Positions 15,548 to 24,291 of a stretch of 64,000 nt of DNA are shown here, in pieces. Source of the stretch: Microbacterium sp. W4I20. GTDB lineage: Bacteria > Actinomycetota > Actinomycetes > Actinomycetales > Microbacteriaceae. The stretch is taken from assembly GCF_030816505.1 (NCBI RefSeq), contig NZ_JAUSYB010000001.1, positions 3,410,001-3,474,000 on the forward strand, given 5' to 3'. The number at the start of each line of letters is the position of its first letter. The stretch's first letter is position 1. Under the pieces are notes generated by a model, which did no database searches, was not told the DNA's origin, and was given only the letters and a program-made list of their open reading frames with translations. The position numbers and the translations under genes were made by a program.

Positions 15548-17485
15548 TCACGGCGTCGTCGACGCGGGCAGCGCTGCGGTGAGCGCGAACGCGAGGAGCG
15601 CGGTCGAGGTGAAGTCGAGGGAGGGCTCGACGGTCTGCCACGCTCCGACGTCGTCGAGATACCGGGAACCCTGGCCGTCGAAGACCGTGAAGGGGACCCC
15701 GTCGGCGCCGTCGGCCTCGCACGGTCGCATGGTCTCGAACCGGTTCAGGTCGTCGAGCTTGTCGGCCGCGTTCGGGCCGTTGACCACCGCGCCGAGCAGT
15801 TCCTCGTCGGTCTCGGTGAGGTTCGCGACCTGGTGCTCGGGGCAGCGGGGATAGGTCGTTCCGGCACCGATCATGAACGTGGTGCCCCAGGCGTTCGCGC
15901 CGAGCACCCATCCTCGCTGGGTGGTCGCGAAGTCCCGATACGAGGCGTCGCCGGATGCCGTCTCATAGAGCGCGGCGGTCGTGATGAGCCCGAACGTGAA
16001 CGGGACGGCGTCGAAGTCGAGGGTGCTGGCACCCGCCCCGAAGGGATCGCTCGCGGCGTGAGCGACGCCCGCGTCGAGCTGACGTCGCAGATCGCCGAGC
16101 AGCGCGGGCGTCGTCGGGTCGTCGAGGGCGATCAGATCGGCGTGCGCGAGCGCGCTGACATCGGCGACACCGAGCGTGCCGGTCGCGTCCGACTCGATGT
16201 ATCGCGCCGCCCACTCGGCCGCATCCTCCTGCCAGGCCGCGGCGCGGGGGTCGCCGAGGGCGGTTGCGGCTGTCGCGAGCTCGACGGCGGCGAACTCGAG
16301 GTCGTCCTGCCAGGAGGATTCCGGATAGAACTCGGCCGGAATCGCGGTCGCCAGGGCCGGCCCCTCTGCGGGGGACGTGTCGGTCTGTGCGTAGATCGCG
16401 GACGCGGTGCGCAGGCGGGCCTCCGCTCGCGCGACGTCGCCGCGTGCGGCGGCGCGCTGTGCATCCAGGGCGAATGCGGCGGAGACCCTGCCGGCGACCG
16501 ACGGCGGGAGGGCTTCGCCCGGTGCGTTCGCGACGAAGACCGGACGATGCGCGATCGTGTGGTCCGGGTCTCCGGGCTTGGCGTCGGAGAGGTCGTCGTC
16601 CTCGGGCAGCCGCCAGACGTCGTGATCGCTTCTCACACTGTCGTTCCCGTTCCCGATGCCGACCTGCAGGAAGAGCGTCCGCGTCCGCTCGTCCCACATC
16701 CTGTCCAGCCAGTCCATACCGAAGTCCGCCTCGGCATCGAGTGCCGGATCGCCCTCGCCGCGCAGAGCCAGTAGCAGCTGCGACGTCGCGTAGGCGCTCG
16801 TGCCGGTGAACTTGAGGAAGTCGCCTGCGTCGAACCAGCCGCCGCTGACGTCGACGGGATCGAGGCCCGCGGGGGTGAGCCGATCGTCGACGAGAGTCTC
16901 GCCGCCGTCGGCATAGTTCGGGGCGAGGTAGACCGTGGCCTCTCGGTCGAGCAGGTGCGAGGGCTTGCGGTCGAGCACCGCAGGGATGACATCGGCTCCG
17001 TCGCGCTGAGCCTGGAAGAACTGCAGGTTCAGATCCGCCAGGGGATGCAGGAGGTCGGCCGTGGATGCCACCGTGAACGCGGTCGTCACGGCGTCGTGCC
17101 CCGCGCTGGAGACCTCGAGCGAATAGCGACCGGCTGCGTCGACGCTGCTCAGGTCGATCTCGCGCACCGCCTCGAAGGTGTCGCTCCATGGTCCGGCATC
17201 CGCACCGAGCTCACCCGATTCAACCACCGCACCGTCGTCGTCTCGTACCTCGAACCGGGCGTCGTCCAGGTCGTCTGCAGCTCCCATCACGAACGCGCGC
17301 TTGGTCTCGCCGAGGCCGTAGCCGACCTGATCGACGCGGATCACGGGAGCGACGTCGCCTGTTCGCGAGTTCGCGTCACCCGTGTCGGGCAGGGGAGTGG
17401 CGGTGCACCCGGCGAGGACCGAGACCGCGAGCACTGCGGAGAGGGCGATGCCCCGTGAGCGAATGCCGGCGCCGGCCCGCCTCAT
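15548..17485 (-). CDS. Glycoside hydrolase family 9 (cellulase-type) lipoprotein
   Basis: A 645-residue secreted enzyme. Signal peptide with lipobox VLAGC (about residues 23-27), an N-terminal Ig-like CelD_N domain (about 45-140, opening IRVDQVGYGLGETKRAFVMG), then the (alpha/alpha)6 catalytic domain (about 145-640). GH9 motifs: GGWFDAGDFLKF with the catalytic-base Asp pair near residue 222, and the acid Glu in TVEPSLDFTS near 625. The substrate-binding PHHR-type motif reads YPRCPEHQ. Probably an exo- or endo-glucanase, anchored to the membrane, releasing cello- or related oligosaccharides. The start overlaps the stop of the upstream TetR gene by four bases, so the enzyme is in the regulator's operon. 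Confidence 0.85.
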   Translation of the reverse strand: MRRAGAGIRSRGIALSAVLAVSVLAGCTATPLPDTGDANSRTGDVAPVIRVDQVGYGLGETKRAFVMGAADDLDDARFEVRDDDGAVVESGELGADAGPWSDTFEAVREIDLSSVDAAGRYSLEVSSAGHDAVTTAFTVASTADLLHPLADLNLQFFQAQRDGADVIPAVLDRKPSHLLDREATVYLAPNYADGGETLVDDRLTPAGLDPVDVSGGWFDAGDFLKFTGTSAYATSQLLLALRGEGDPALDAEADFGMDWLDRMWDERTRTLFLQVGIGNGNDSVRSDHDVWRLPEDDDLSDAKPGDPDHTIAHRPVFVANAPGEALPPSVAGRVSAAFALDAQRAAARGDVARAEARLRTASAIYAQTDTSPAEGPALATAIPAEFYPESSWQDDLEFAAVELATAATALGDPRAAAWQEDAAEWAARYIESDATGTLGVADVSALAHADLIALDDPTTPALLGDLRRQLDAGVAHAASDPFGAGASTLDFDAVPFTFGLITTAALYETASGDASYRDFATTQRGWVLGANAWGTTFMIGAGTTYPRCPEHQVANLTETDEELLGAVVNGPNAADKLDDLNRFETMRPCEADGADGVPFTVFDGQGSRYLDDVGAWQTVEPSLDFTSTALLAFALTAALPASTTP

Positions 17486-18078
17486 GACGACGCCGCATGC
17501 AGCGCGGGGATGACCACGAGGTCCACGAGTTCGGTGACGGCCGCACGTTCCAGGGCGCGCTGGCGGAGCGTGACGCTGCCGAACGCGGCCGTGGGCACGA
17601 TGCCGGCGATGAGGCGCACGGGGGCGTCCGGCGACACGACGCCGCGTTCGATCCAGCGCTCGATCACGGCGATGAGCGCGGCGACCGGTGGCTCGCCGAT
17701 CGCGCGGTACGCGACCTCGCGCAGTTCGGGGTCGCGCCCGAGGTGGCTCAGCAGGCTCGCCAGCACCCGGCCCGCGCGCTCGTCGGCGCCCGCGAAGTGC
17801 ATGGCCACCGCGAGCAGGTCCTCGCGCAGATCCCCGGTGTCCGGCAACTCGGACGTGACGTGCAGGTCACCCACGGCGGCGACGACCAGGTCGACCTTCG
17901 TGGCCCAGCGGCGGTAGATCGCGGACTTGCCGCACTGGGCGCGGGCGGCGACGGCGGCGATGGTCGTTCCCGGGTAGCCCTCTTCGACGAGGAGATCCTG
18001 GGTCGCGGAGAGGATGCTGCGCTCGACCTCGGGGTCGCGCGGTCGGCCCGTCGTCCTCGGTGCCTGATCGATCGTCAC
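17482..18078 (-). CDS. TetR/AcrR family regulator, first gene of the GH9 operon
   Basis: A 198-residue regulator. Helix-turn-helix about residues 20-65 (TIAAVAARAQCGKSAIYRRW); the C-terminal part resembles TetR_C_11/16-type ligand domains. It is translationally coupled to the GH9 gene (four-base overlap) and divergent from a membrane-protein gene. The palindrome at 18109-18132, 30 bases upstream of its start, is the likely operator. Confidence 0.8.
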   Translation of the reverse strand: MTIDQAPRTTGRPRDPEVERSILSATQDLLVEEGYPGTTIAAVAARAQCGKSAIYRRWATKVDLVVAAVGDLHVTSELPDTGDLREDLLAVAMHFAGADERAGRVLASLLSHLGRDPELREVAYRAIGEPPVAALIAVIERWIERGVVSPDAPVRLIAGIVPTAAFGSVTLRQRALERAAVTELVDLVVIPALHAASS

Positions 18079-18108
18079 GAGAAGTCATTGTACATTCCGG
18101 GACTGCTT

Positions 18109-18132
18109 GGTACCGTATCGCATAACGGTACC
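18109..18132. promoter_or_regulatory. 24-bp palindromic operator between tetR and the DUF6069 gene
   Basis: GGTACCGT-N8-ACGGTACC with eight-base perfect arms; a further GGAACCGTA half-site follows at 18137-18145. Central in the divergent gap, so one TetR dimer could repress both directions. Confidence 0.65.
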
Positions 18133-18186
18133 GATCGGAACCGTAAAGGATCTCCGGGCTGGCCCGGGGCGAGACGGGGAGTTCTC

Positions 18187-18657
18187 ATGACCACCACCGC
18201 AGCTGACGTCCACACTGGGCGGCCTTCCCGGGCGCGCACGATCGTCATCCTGTCTGTCGCCGCGCTCGCCGCAATCGTCGGCAACGCACTCATCGCCGCT
18301 CTTGCCGGGGTGCTGGGTGCACCGGCCGGTTACGGGCCACTCACCCTCCCGGCGTACGGGCTCTTCAGCATCCTGGGCGTGGGCGTGGGTTGGCTCGGGT
18401 GGCGGCTCGTCCACCGCCGCGCCCGTGACCCGCGCCGTGTACTCGCGGTGCTCGTTCCGGTGGTGGCCCTGGTCTCGTTCGTGCCGGACGTGCTGCTTCT
18501 GCTCCTGCGGTTCATCCCCGGCACGACGGACGTCGGCGTGTATGCCTTGATGCTCATGCACGTCGTCGTCATCGCGATCGCCGTGCCCGCGTATGCGCTC
18601 GCGTCGCGCGATTCGCGCCGGGAGCGGATCGATGCGCCCTCCGAACCGCGGGGGTAA
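18187..18657 (+). CDS. DUF6069 family four-helix membrane protein
   Basis: A 156-residue integral membrane protein with four predicted hydrophobic segments (about residues 20-42, 55-78, 90-110 and 122-142) and a charged C-terminus. Matches the actinobacterial DUF6069 family in size and topology. Function unknown. The ATG at 18187 was chosen because it gives a short cytoplasmic N-terminus; the frame is open far upstream, antisense to the TetR gene. Probably under the same operator as the TetR gene. Confidence 0.7.
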   Translation: MTTTAADVHTGRPSRARTIVILSVAALAAIVGNALIAALAGVLGAPAGYGPLTLPAYGLFSILGVGVGWLGWRLVHRRARDPRRVLAVLVPVVALVSFVPDVLLLLLRFIPGTTDVGVYALMLMHVVVIAIAVPAYALASRDSRRERIDAPSEPRG

Positions 18658-18758
18658 CGTCCGCTCGGCCGGATGGCAACCCCCTCGTCAGCTGAGCGAT
18701 GCGCGACCGATGATGTCATCGATGCCGCAGCCCTCGCGGCGCCGAAGGGATGACACTC

Positions 18759-19247
18759 ATGACTGACACCACGCCCGTCCAGCGGGTCGCTGAACTCATC
18801 AAGGACTTCCGCTTCGCGATGTTCACGACGCGGAACGCCGAGGGGAGGCTCGTCGCCCACCCGCTCACCGTGCAGGAGGCGGAGTTCGACGGAGACCTCT
18901 GGTTCCTCGTGTCGAAGAGCGCGACGCTCGTTATCGACATCCAGGCCGACGAGCGCGTCGGCGTCTCCCTCAGCTCCAACGACGCATGGGTGTCGCTGGC
19001 CGGAACCGCAGAACTCGTCGAGGACCGGGCCAAGATCAAGGAATTGTGGAGCCCGACGGTCGAGGCCTGGTTCCCTGAGGGGCCGGATGACCCCGACGTC
19101 GGCCTGCTCAAGTTCGACGCCCAGTCCGCCGAGTACTGGGACAGCCCCGGTGGCAAGATCGCCTCGCTCTTCAGCTTCGTGAAGTCGAAGCTCACCGGCG
19201 AGCAGTACGACGCCGAGAACGAGAAGGTCGAGCTGCCCGACCACTGA
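18759..19247 (+). CDS. Pyridoxamine 5'-phosphate oxidase-fold protein (general stress protein 26-like)
   Basis: A 162-residue split-barrel flavin-binding fold: FRFAMFTTRNAEGRLVAHPL at the N-terminus, LWFLVSKSATLVIDI in the middle and VGLLKFDAQSAEYWD towards the end, as in the stress-protein-26 branch. Probably binds FMN or F420 in the cytoplasm; activity unknown. The ATG at 18759 lies eight bases after GAAGGG, better spaced than the ATG at 18750. Monocistronic, with terminator downstream. Confidence 0.8.
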   Translation: MTDTTPVQRVAELIKDFRFAMFTTRNAEGRLVAHPLTVQEAEFDGDLWFLVSKSATLVIDIQADERVGVSLSSNDAWVSLAGTAELVEDRAKIKELWSPTVEAWFPEGPDDPDVGLLKFDAQSAEYWDSPGGKIASLFSFVKSKLTGEQYDAENEKVELPDH

Positions 19248-19275
19248 GCGGCCCGCGCTCGGGAAACGCGCAACG

Positions 19276-19302
19276 GGGCGGCCGGCACGATGTCGGCCGC
19301 CC
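19276..19302 (+). terminator. Bidirectional hairpin terminator
   Basis: Nine-base perfect stem GGGCGGCCG / CGGCCGCCC around a nine-base loop, between the convergent PPOX-fold and catalase genes. No T run. Confidence 0.6.
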
Positions 19303-19312
19303 GTCGCTGTGC

Positions 19313-20264
19313 TCACTTCATCCGGCCGAACGTGGCGTCGATGTCAGCCATCTCCATCGCGGCTGTCGCTTCGATCAGCGCGCGGAGCTCCTCGTCGGCA
19401 CCGGGGGAGAATTCCTCGAGGCGCTCGGGGGAGATCGTCATCGGCGCACCGACCGGGGCCTGTTCGCTCGCGTCGAGCTCGGTGCCGTCGTTCGACGGGG
19501 GAAGCCCCCTGGAAGATCTTCCCTGCCTCCGACTGCGCGGTGAGATCGAAGGAGTACTGCTTGCTCTGCAGGCCCAGATCGAGGAGCTTCTTGACCTCGG
19601 GGAACTGCTCGGCGTTCGTCTTCGGGATCGGCAACGACGTGGGCCAGTTGACGCCGAGGGTCTCGAGCGCCTTGGCGTAGGCGTTCTCGTGCGCCTGGTC
19701 GCGCACGATGAGGTACGAGATCGTGCTGCGCGCCGTCTTGTTGTCGGTCATCTCGTACAGGCGGCACTTTTGCAGGCGCCCCGTGGACTCGAGCATCAGG
19801 TTGTAGAGCAGGTCGAGCACGAGGTTGCCCGAGTTGTAGACGTAGCTCCCCATCCAGGGGTTGCCGGCCGCATCGACGGGGAGCGCACCCTGTGCACCGA
19901 CGAGGTAGTGGTGGATGTTGCTCGTGTCGACCGCGATGCGGAGCGGTGTCGCGCCTCCCGCCCCGGGCTCGTCGACCGGGTCGGTGGGCTTGCCCTGATA
20001 CTGCGGCGAGCCGTCGAGCAACCGCGAGATCGTCGTGCCGATCAGTTCGACATGGCTGATCTCCTCGGTGCCGATGCCCTGGATCAGGTCCTTGTACGGC
20101 TTGCCGGAGGGGCCGCGGAAGTTGATGCTCTGGAACAGGTACTGCATCATCGTGCGCATCTCACCGAACTGTCCGCCGAGACCCTCCTGCAACGCGTTCG
20201 CCGCGGCGGGATCCGGCTCGTCCTGAGCGATCTCGTTGATGAATTCTTGAACGTGGAAGTACAC
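19313..20264 (-). pseudogene. Manganese catalase, interrupted by a +1 frameshift
   Basis: Non-haem dimanganese catalase converting hydrogen peroxide to water and oxygen. The N-terminal 255 residues are intact and carry the metal-site pattern: GEMRTMMQYLF, GTEEISHVEL (Glu/His), LESTGRLQKCRLYEM and VRDQAHENAY (Glu ... His). After GKIFQGASP the frame is lost: with five consecutive G (19497-19501, read as CCCCC in the gene) translation runs on to 19344 with an Arg-rich tail, whereas one base fewer restores SNDGTELDASEQAPVGAPM and the family C-terminus ending FGRMK and TGA at 19313. Either a sequencing error in a homopolymer or a recent mutation; the active site itself precedes the shift. Confidence 0.75.
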
Positions 20265-20610
20265 GGGGGATCTCCTTCGACTCTGAGGGCGTGTGTGGAT
20301 GTCGGCTCATCGTGAGACGACGAACCGGATCGCTCACCCCCCTCGACCGCACGGCGATGGAGTCGTACTATGCGGCCGGAGTCTTCGGAGACGGCGCCGG
20401 CTCGATTGTTCGCAGAGCTGGAAGCTGCTGAGCCAGAGCCCTGAAGCGTCGCGCACGTCCGGTGCTGAGCGGGTGGCTATTGGGTCCCTGAGCTTGTCGA
20501 AGGGTCCGGATCCGTACCCGGTGCGAGCGTATGCCGGCATATCGGGAATACGCCTTTGATCTGGTGATTTCCGGGGTCGGAATGGCGGTGGCCCTCGGTT
20601 GAATAGGGGT
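20265..20610. other. Intergenic region between catalase and the DUF222 gene
   Basis: About 345 bases between divergent genes without a credible reading frame. It holds the dispersed repeat at 20482-20507 and presumably the promoters of both flanking genes. The catalase start is preceded by AAGGAGAT. I see no clear -35/-10 pair. Confidence 0.5.
20482..20507. repeat. Dispersed repeat, copy 1 (CTGAGCTTGTCGAAGG type)
   Basis: GGGTCC-CTGAGCTTGTCGAAGG-GTCC. The same core occurs at 55980-56004 and, with one change, at 58044-58067. The core is a widely dispersed short repeat in many G+C-rich bacterial genomes (known as TTCGACAAGCTCAGG from the other strand). This copy is intergenic. Confidence 0.7.
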
Positions 20611-22152
20611 ATGAACAGCACCACGGAGCTCCTGGATCGGGTCGTCACCGACCTCGATTCGGTGCTGTCCGGTGACGTGCTGGCGGGTTTGCCGGATGCG
20701 GACCGGATGGATGTGCTCCGGGTTGCGGGGGAGGCGTTCCGTCGCATCGAGGCGGTGGTGGTGGAGTCGGTCGCGTCGGCGGATGTGGACTTCGCGCACT
20801 CGTTCGGGTGTCGTGGGCAGAACGAACTTTTGCAGCGGGTGTTGCGCACGGATGTCGCGGGCGCGACGAGGGTGGGGAAGGCCGCGGATGCGGTGCGCCG
20901 ACAGATCAGCCCGTCGTCGGGGGAGCGGTTGGAGGCCCGGTACCCGGCGATGCGGGAGGCGTTGCTCGACGGGGTGATCGGGGTCGCGGGTTTGCTTGCG
21001 GCGATCGGTCCGATCGACAAGGCCGCGCACAAGGTCGGGCGGGCGGCGATGCTTGCGGCGGATGCTCTGTTGGCGGATCATGCGCGCGGGTACCGGACGG
21101 ACGACAATGAAGGTCATGGGGTCGACGCGGATGCTGACCCGGATGCCGAGCGGGATGCGGATGCGGGTGCGGATGCGGATGTCGACGTGGATGGGGACGC
21201 GGTTCCGGGGCCTCCGGTGACGCCGGAGGATCTGCGCCAGTTTGCGCAGTCGGTGGCGATGACGCTCGACCCCGATGGCCCCGAACCGTCGGATCGGGGT
21301 GCGCAGAATCACCGGTTCTTGACGATCGGGCGCCTTCGTGACGGGTTGCATTCGATCCGGGGGAATGTGCTTCCGGATGTTGCGGCGCAGTTCCAGTCCG
21401 TGATCGATGCGCAGAACAATCCGAAGACGGATGGACCCCCGCACCCGGGCGTGCACTTCGAAGACTCAGAGGGCCCGGATTCCTCAGGCCGCGACTCCGC
21501 GGGCCGGCGCTCCGCAGGCGAGGGTTCGGGAGAGCCCGCATTCGACGACGGTTTCGAGGATGAGCCGATCGACCGGCGCACCGCCGGCCAGAAGCGCCAC
21601 GACGCGTTCGCGGCAGCGCTGGGGATCGCGGCCCGCCACCAGGACATGCCTTCGCTCGGTGGGGCCGCCCCGACCCTGGTCGTCCATGTCGACGCGAAAG
21701 ATCTCGCCGCGGGTCGGGGATGGGCGACGATGGCCGGGTCCCAAGCCCCCGTCCCACTGCATGTCGCCGCGCACACCGCATGTAACGGGGCGATTCAACG
21801 CGTGTTGTTCGACGAGGGTCGGATTGTGGGGATCTCGGTCACGGACAGCGTGTTCACGGTGCATCAACGGCGGGCGATCATCGCCCGCGACCGAGAATGC
21901 CTCGTTCCCGGGTGTCATGTCCCGGCATCGTGGTGTGAGATCCACCACGTCACCGAACACGCCCGCGGTGGGCCGACGCACACGGACAACGGGGTCCCGT
22001 TGTGCTGGTGGCATCACCGGTCGTTGGATTGGTCCGGGTGGGAGATCCGCATGAACGACGGGATCCCCGAGATCCGCGGACCCGAATGGTGGGACCCTCA
22101 CGGGACCTGGCGTACCTCGCGACCACGGGTTCCTGACCTCGCCCACGCATAG
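20611..22152 (+). CDS. DUF222 / HNH endonuclease (13E12-type repeat family)
   Basis: A 513-residue protein: N-terminal DUF222 helical domain (about residues 1-330) and C-terminal HNH nuclease (about 425-480) with CLVPGCHVPASWCEIHHV, then TDNGVPLCWWHHRSLDW. Between them lie a low-complexity Asp/Ala stretch (about 168-195) made of GCGGAT-like DNA units, and an acidic Ser/Gly linker (about 275-320). This family is multi-copy in mycobacteria and Microbacteriaceae; biological role not established, possibly mobile or recombination-linked. The ATG at 20611 was chosen over an upstream TTG. No flanking direct repeats were seen. Confidence 0.85.
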   Translation: MNSTTELLDRVVTDLDSVLSGDVLAGLPDADRMDVLRVAGEAFRRIEAVVVESVASADVDFAHSFGCRGQNELLQRVLRTDVAGATRVGKAADAVRRQISPSSGERLEARYPAMREALLDGVIGVAGLLAAIGPIDKAAHKVGRAAMLAADALLADHARGYRTDDNEGHGVDADADPDAERDADAGADADVDVDGDAVPGPPVTPEDLRQFAQSVAMTLDPDGPEPSDRGAQNHRFLTIGRLRDGLHSIRGNVLPDVAAQFQSVIDAQNNPKTDGPPHPGVHFEDSEGPDSSGRDSAGRRSAGEGSGEPAFDDGFEDEPIDRRTAGQKRHDAFAAALGIAARHQDMPSLGGAAPTLVVHVDAKDLAAGRGWATMAGSQAPVPLHVAAHTACNGAIQRVLFDEGRIVGISVTDSVFTVHQRRAIIARDRECLVPGCHVPASWCEIHHVTEHARGGPTHTDNGVPLCWWHHRSLDWSGWEIRMNDGIPEIRGPEWWDPHGTWRTSRPRVPDLAHA

Positions 22153-22160
22153 ACAAGACA

Positions 22161-22194
22161 CCTTCTCTCCATCGGTATGCCCGTGGAGAGAAGG
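22161..22194. terminator. Bidirectional hairpin terminator
   Basis: Eleven-base perfect stem CCTTCTCTCCA / TGGAGAGAAGG with a 12-base loop, between the convergent DUF222 and SDR genes. Confidence 0.7.
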
Positions 22195-22210
22195 ACGACC
22201 GGACGCAGCT

Positions 22211-22231
22211 CAGCCGTCAGCCGTCAGCCGT
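22211..22231. repeat. Three tandem 7-bp units on the SDR stop codon
   Basis: CAGCCGT repeated three times; read on the gene strand (ACGGCTG) it begins at the SDR stop codon TGA (22233-22231) and places further TGA triplets in the other two frames. Confidence 0.8.
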
Positions 22232-23034
22232 CACACCGTGCGCCAGTCGTGCGAGGTGATCGCCGCTCCCGCCTGCGGGCCCATCTGCAGCATCCCACCG
22301 TCGATCGCGATCGATGCCCCGGAGATGTAGGCCCCCTCGGGGGACGCGAGGAACGCGATCAGGGCGGCGACCTCGCGGGCATCACCCGGCCGACCGAGCG
22401 GGATGCCGGGACGGTCCTCGCCCCGAGGATCCTGGTCGGTCTGGTCTGTCATCGGCGTCGCGATCTCGCCGGGGGCGACACTCACGGCACTGATGCCGGC
22501 CGAGCCCAGCTCGAGCGCGAGGTTCTTCATCAGACCCCCGAGCCCGTGCTTCGCCGCGTCGTACGCACTCATGCCCACCATGGGCTGATGCTCATGCACA
22601 CTCGTCACCGCGATCAGCCGACCGCCCCGACCCGCGGCGACCATCGCCCGAGCCGCGTGCTGCAGGCAGACGAACGCTCCGGTCAGATCCGTGTCCACCA
22701 CCCGGTTCCACTCCTCGAGCGAGATGTCGAGGAAGGGCGTGGTCGTTCCGGTTCCCGCGTTGTTCACGAACACGTCGAGACCGCCGAGCTCGTGGATCAG
22801 GCCGTCGATCACCCCGCCACACCCTGGCACATCGGAGGTGTCGAGCCGGACGACGAGGGCCCGAGCGCCGTGGCTCCGCACCTCCTCGGCCGTCTCTTCG
22901 GCGCCCCGCTCGTCGCTGTGGAAGGTGATCCCCACATCGATGCCGGCGGCCGCGAGAGCGACGGCGGTGGCTCGTCCGATCCCGGAATCGGCGCCGGTCA
23001 CGATCGCGCGGCGCGCCTCGATGTCACTGTCCAT
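22231..23034 (-). CDS. SDR family NAD(P)-dependent oxidoreductase (glucose dehydrogenase-like)
   Basis: A 267-residue classical short-chain dehydrogenase: cofactor motif TGADSGIGRA (13-22), NNAG near residue 91, catalytic Ser in VTSVHEH and YDAAK near residues 156-160, then PGEIATPM. Reduces or oxidises a carbonyl/alcohol using NAD(P)(H); substrate unknown. Its ATG lies 11 bases inside the end of the CDGSH gene, and that gene overlaps the diiron-protein gene, so the three form a tightly coupled operon. The stop codon lies in a 7-bp tandem repeat. Confidence 0.85.
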   Translation of the reverse strand: MDSDIEARRAIVTGADSGIGRATAVALAAAGIDVGITFHSDERGAEETAEEVRSHGARALVVRLDTSDVPGCGGVIDGLIHELGGLDVFVNNAGTGTTTPFLDISLEEWNRVVDTDLTGAFVCLQHAARAMVAAGRGGRLIAVTSVHEHQPMVGMSAYDAAKHGLGGLMKNLALELGSAGISAVSVAPGEIATPMTDQTDQDPRGEDRPGIPLGRPGDAREVAALIAFLASPEGAYISGASIAIDGGMLQMGPQAGAAITSHDWRTV

Positions 23035-23251
23035 GGCTCATCCCCTCTTCCTCGGTACGGAACCCCGCTGCCTTGTGCGTTCCGTCGCAGAACGGCTTGA
23101 TGACCGACAGCCCGCACCGGCACAGCGCGACCGTACGACGGTGCGGCGTGATCGTTTCGCCCTCGGGCGTCTGCAGCTCGATGTCGCCGCGCACGAGCAA
23201 CGGGCCGTCGGGGTACGGCGTGATCGTGGTCCGCTCGCCCGCCGCGCTCAC
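23024..23251 (-). CDS. CDGSH iron-sulfur domain protein
   Basis: A 75-residue protein with the complete 2Fe-2S ligand set C-x-C-x2-S-x3-P-x-C-D-G-x2-H, visible as CRCGLSVIKPFCDGTH at about residues 44-59. Such small proteins carry a labile redox-active cluster and act as electron carriers or sensors. GTG start at 23251 overlaps the stop of the upstream diiron protein (GTGA). Probable electron donor of its neighbours, which is inference from the operon. Confidence 0.85.
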   Translation of the reverse strand: MSAAGERTTITPYPDGPLLVRGDIELQTPEGETITPHRRTVALCRCGLSVIKPFCDGTHKAAGFRTEEEGMSHGQ

Positions 23252-24291
23252 AGGGACACCCGCTGTCGCAGCGACGACTCTCCAGCCGTCCAGGCACCGA
23301 GGATGTGCTCTCCGGTCCAGCCGTCCACGGCCAGGCAGGCGGCCGCCCCGAACATGATGTCCTCGAGCAGGTCCGGGCGGTCCTCCGCGAGACTGCCGGC
23401 GAGATCGCGTGCGGCGATCTGCTCGTGCACGGCATCCGCCTCGACATGCTCGGCAAAGTACTCGACGACGTCTTCATGGAAGTCGAGCCGCCGCAGCCCA
23501 TCGGCATACAGGCGGCACGGGATCGACGAGGTCATCTCGAAAGCAGCGAGATGACCCACGATCGCGCCCACCAGCCGCCGGTTGAGGCCGAACATCGACA
23601 TCATGTTGAACGACGCGAGCGTGATGGCGGGCAGATCGTCGAGGTAGGCGCCATAGGTGTCATCGAGGCCGGCCGCGCGCATCGCGTTGGCGAACAGCAC
23701 CTGATGCACCCGGTTCGGTCGACCTCCGCCGTACTCGTCGGACTGGATCTCGACCAGCGCCGCCTTGGCACGGCCGGTCAGCCGCGGGATCGCCCAGGAA
23801 TGCGGATCGGCTTCCCGCAGCGTGTAAGCCGACCGCTGGATCAGCATCTCCTCGGCCTGCTCACGCGTGCCCTTCTTCGCGATGTGCCGGGAGAGGCTGG
23901 GGCCGGTGTCGGCCGCGGCGAGGGCGAAGAGCGACCGCCCCACCGCGTCGACCGTCGGTTCGGGGAGTGCGGGCATCGGGACGACCTCGCGCAACGTGCG
24001 CTCGAGGGCATCCTCGAGGATGCGCCGCGTGGTGATCAGGTGCGGGTCCCACTCCAGGGAGGGGTCGATCGAAGGGAGCGAGCCGTAGGACGAGGCGTAG
24101 AGGATGAACAGCGCGAGCTGCACATCGTCGTCGCGCAGGATGTCGGCGCTTGCGGTGACCGCCTCCAGTGCGAGGGCGGAATGCTCCGCGTCACCTCCAC
24201 CTCCGGTGAGCGCGCGGAGGACGGCGTCGCTGAGCGGCCCGCGCGAGGCGAAGGCGACGGCGGTGTCGGAGACGAGGGCGGATGCGGTCAT
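23248..24291 (-). CDS. Iron-containing redox enzyme (haem-oxygenase-like diiron oxidase family)
   Basis: A 347-residue alpha-helical protein of the family annotated as iron-containing redox enzyme (HDO superfamily). The C-terminal two thirds contain the expected metal-site pattern: EIQSDEYGGG near residue 182, FEMTSSIPCR near 257, FHEDVVEYFAEHVEADAVHE near 275-295. Related HDO enzymes use a diiron centre to oxidise small molecules or amino/fatty acids. It heads an operon with a CDGSH protein and an SDR, giving oxygenase, electron carrier and dehydrogenase together. The product is unknown. Confidence 0.75.
   Translation of the reverse strand: MTASALVSDTAVAFASRGPLSDAVLRALTGGGGDAEHSALALEAVTASADILRDDDVQLALFILYASSYGSLPSIDPSLEWDPHLITTRRILEDALERTLREVVPMPALPEPTVDAVGRSLFALAAADTGPSLSRHIAKKGTREQAEEMLIQRSAYTLREADPHSWAIPRLTGRAKAALVEIQSDEYGGGRPNRVHQVLFANAMRAAGLDDTYGAYLDDLPAITLASFNMMSMFGLNRRLVGAIVGHLAAFEMTSSIPCRLYADGLRRLDFHEDVVEYFAEHVEADAVHEQIAARDLAGSLAEDRPDLLEDIMFGAAACLAVDGWTGEHILGAWTAGESSLRQRVSL

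Noticed and set aside
21127..21195. Possible CRISPR-like or satellite array in the Asp/Ala stretch of the DUF222 gene
   Set aside because: The unit is a six-base coding repeat (GCGGAT-like) in frame; no spacers.
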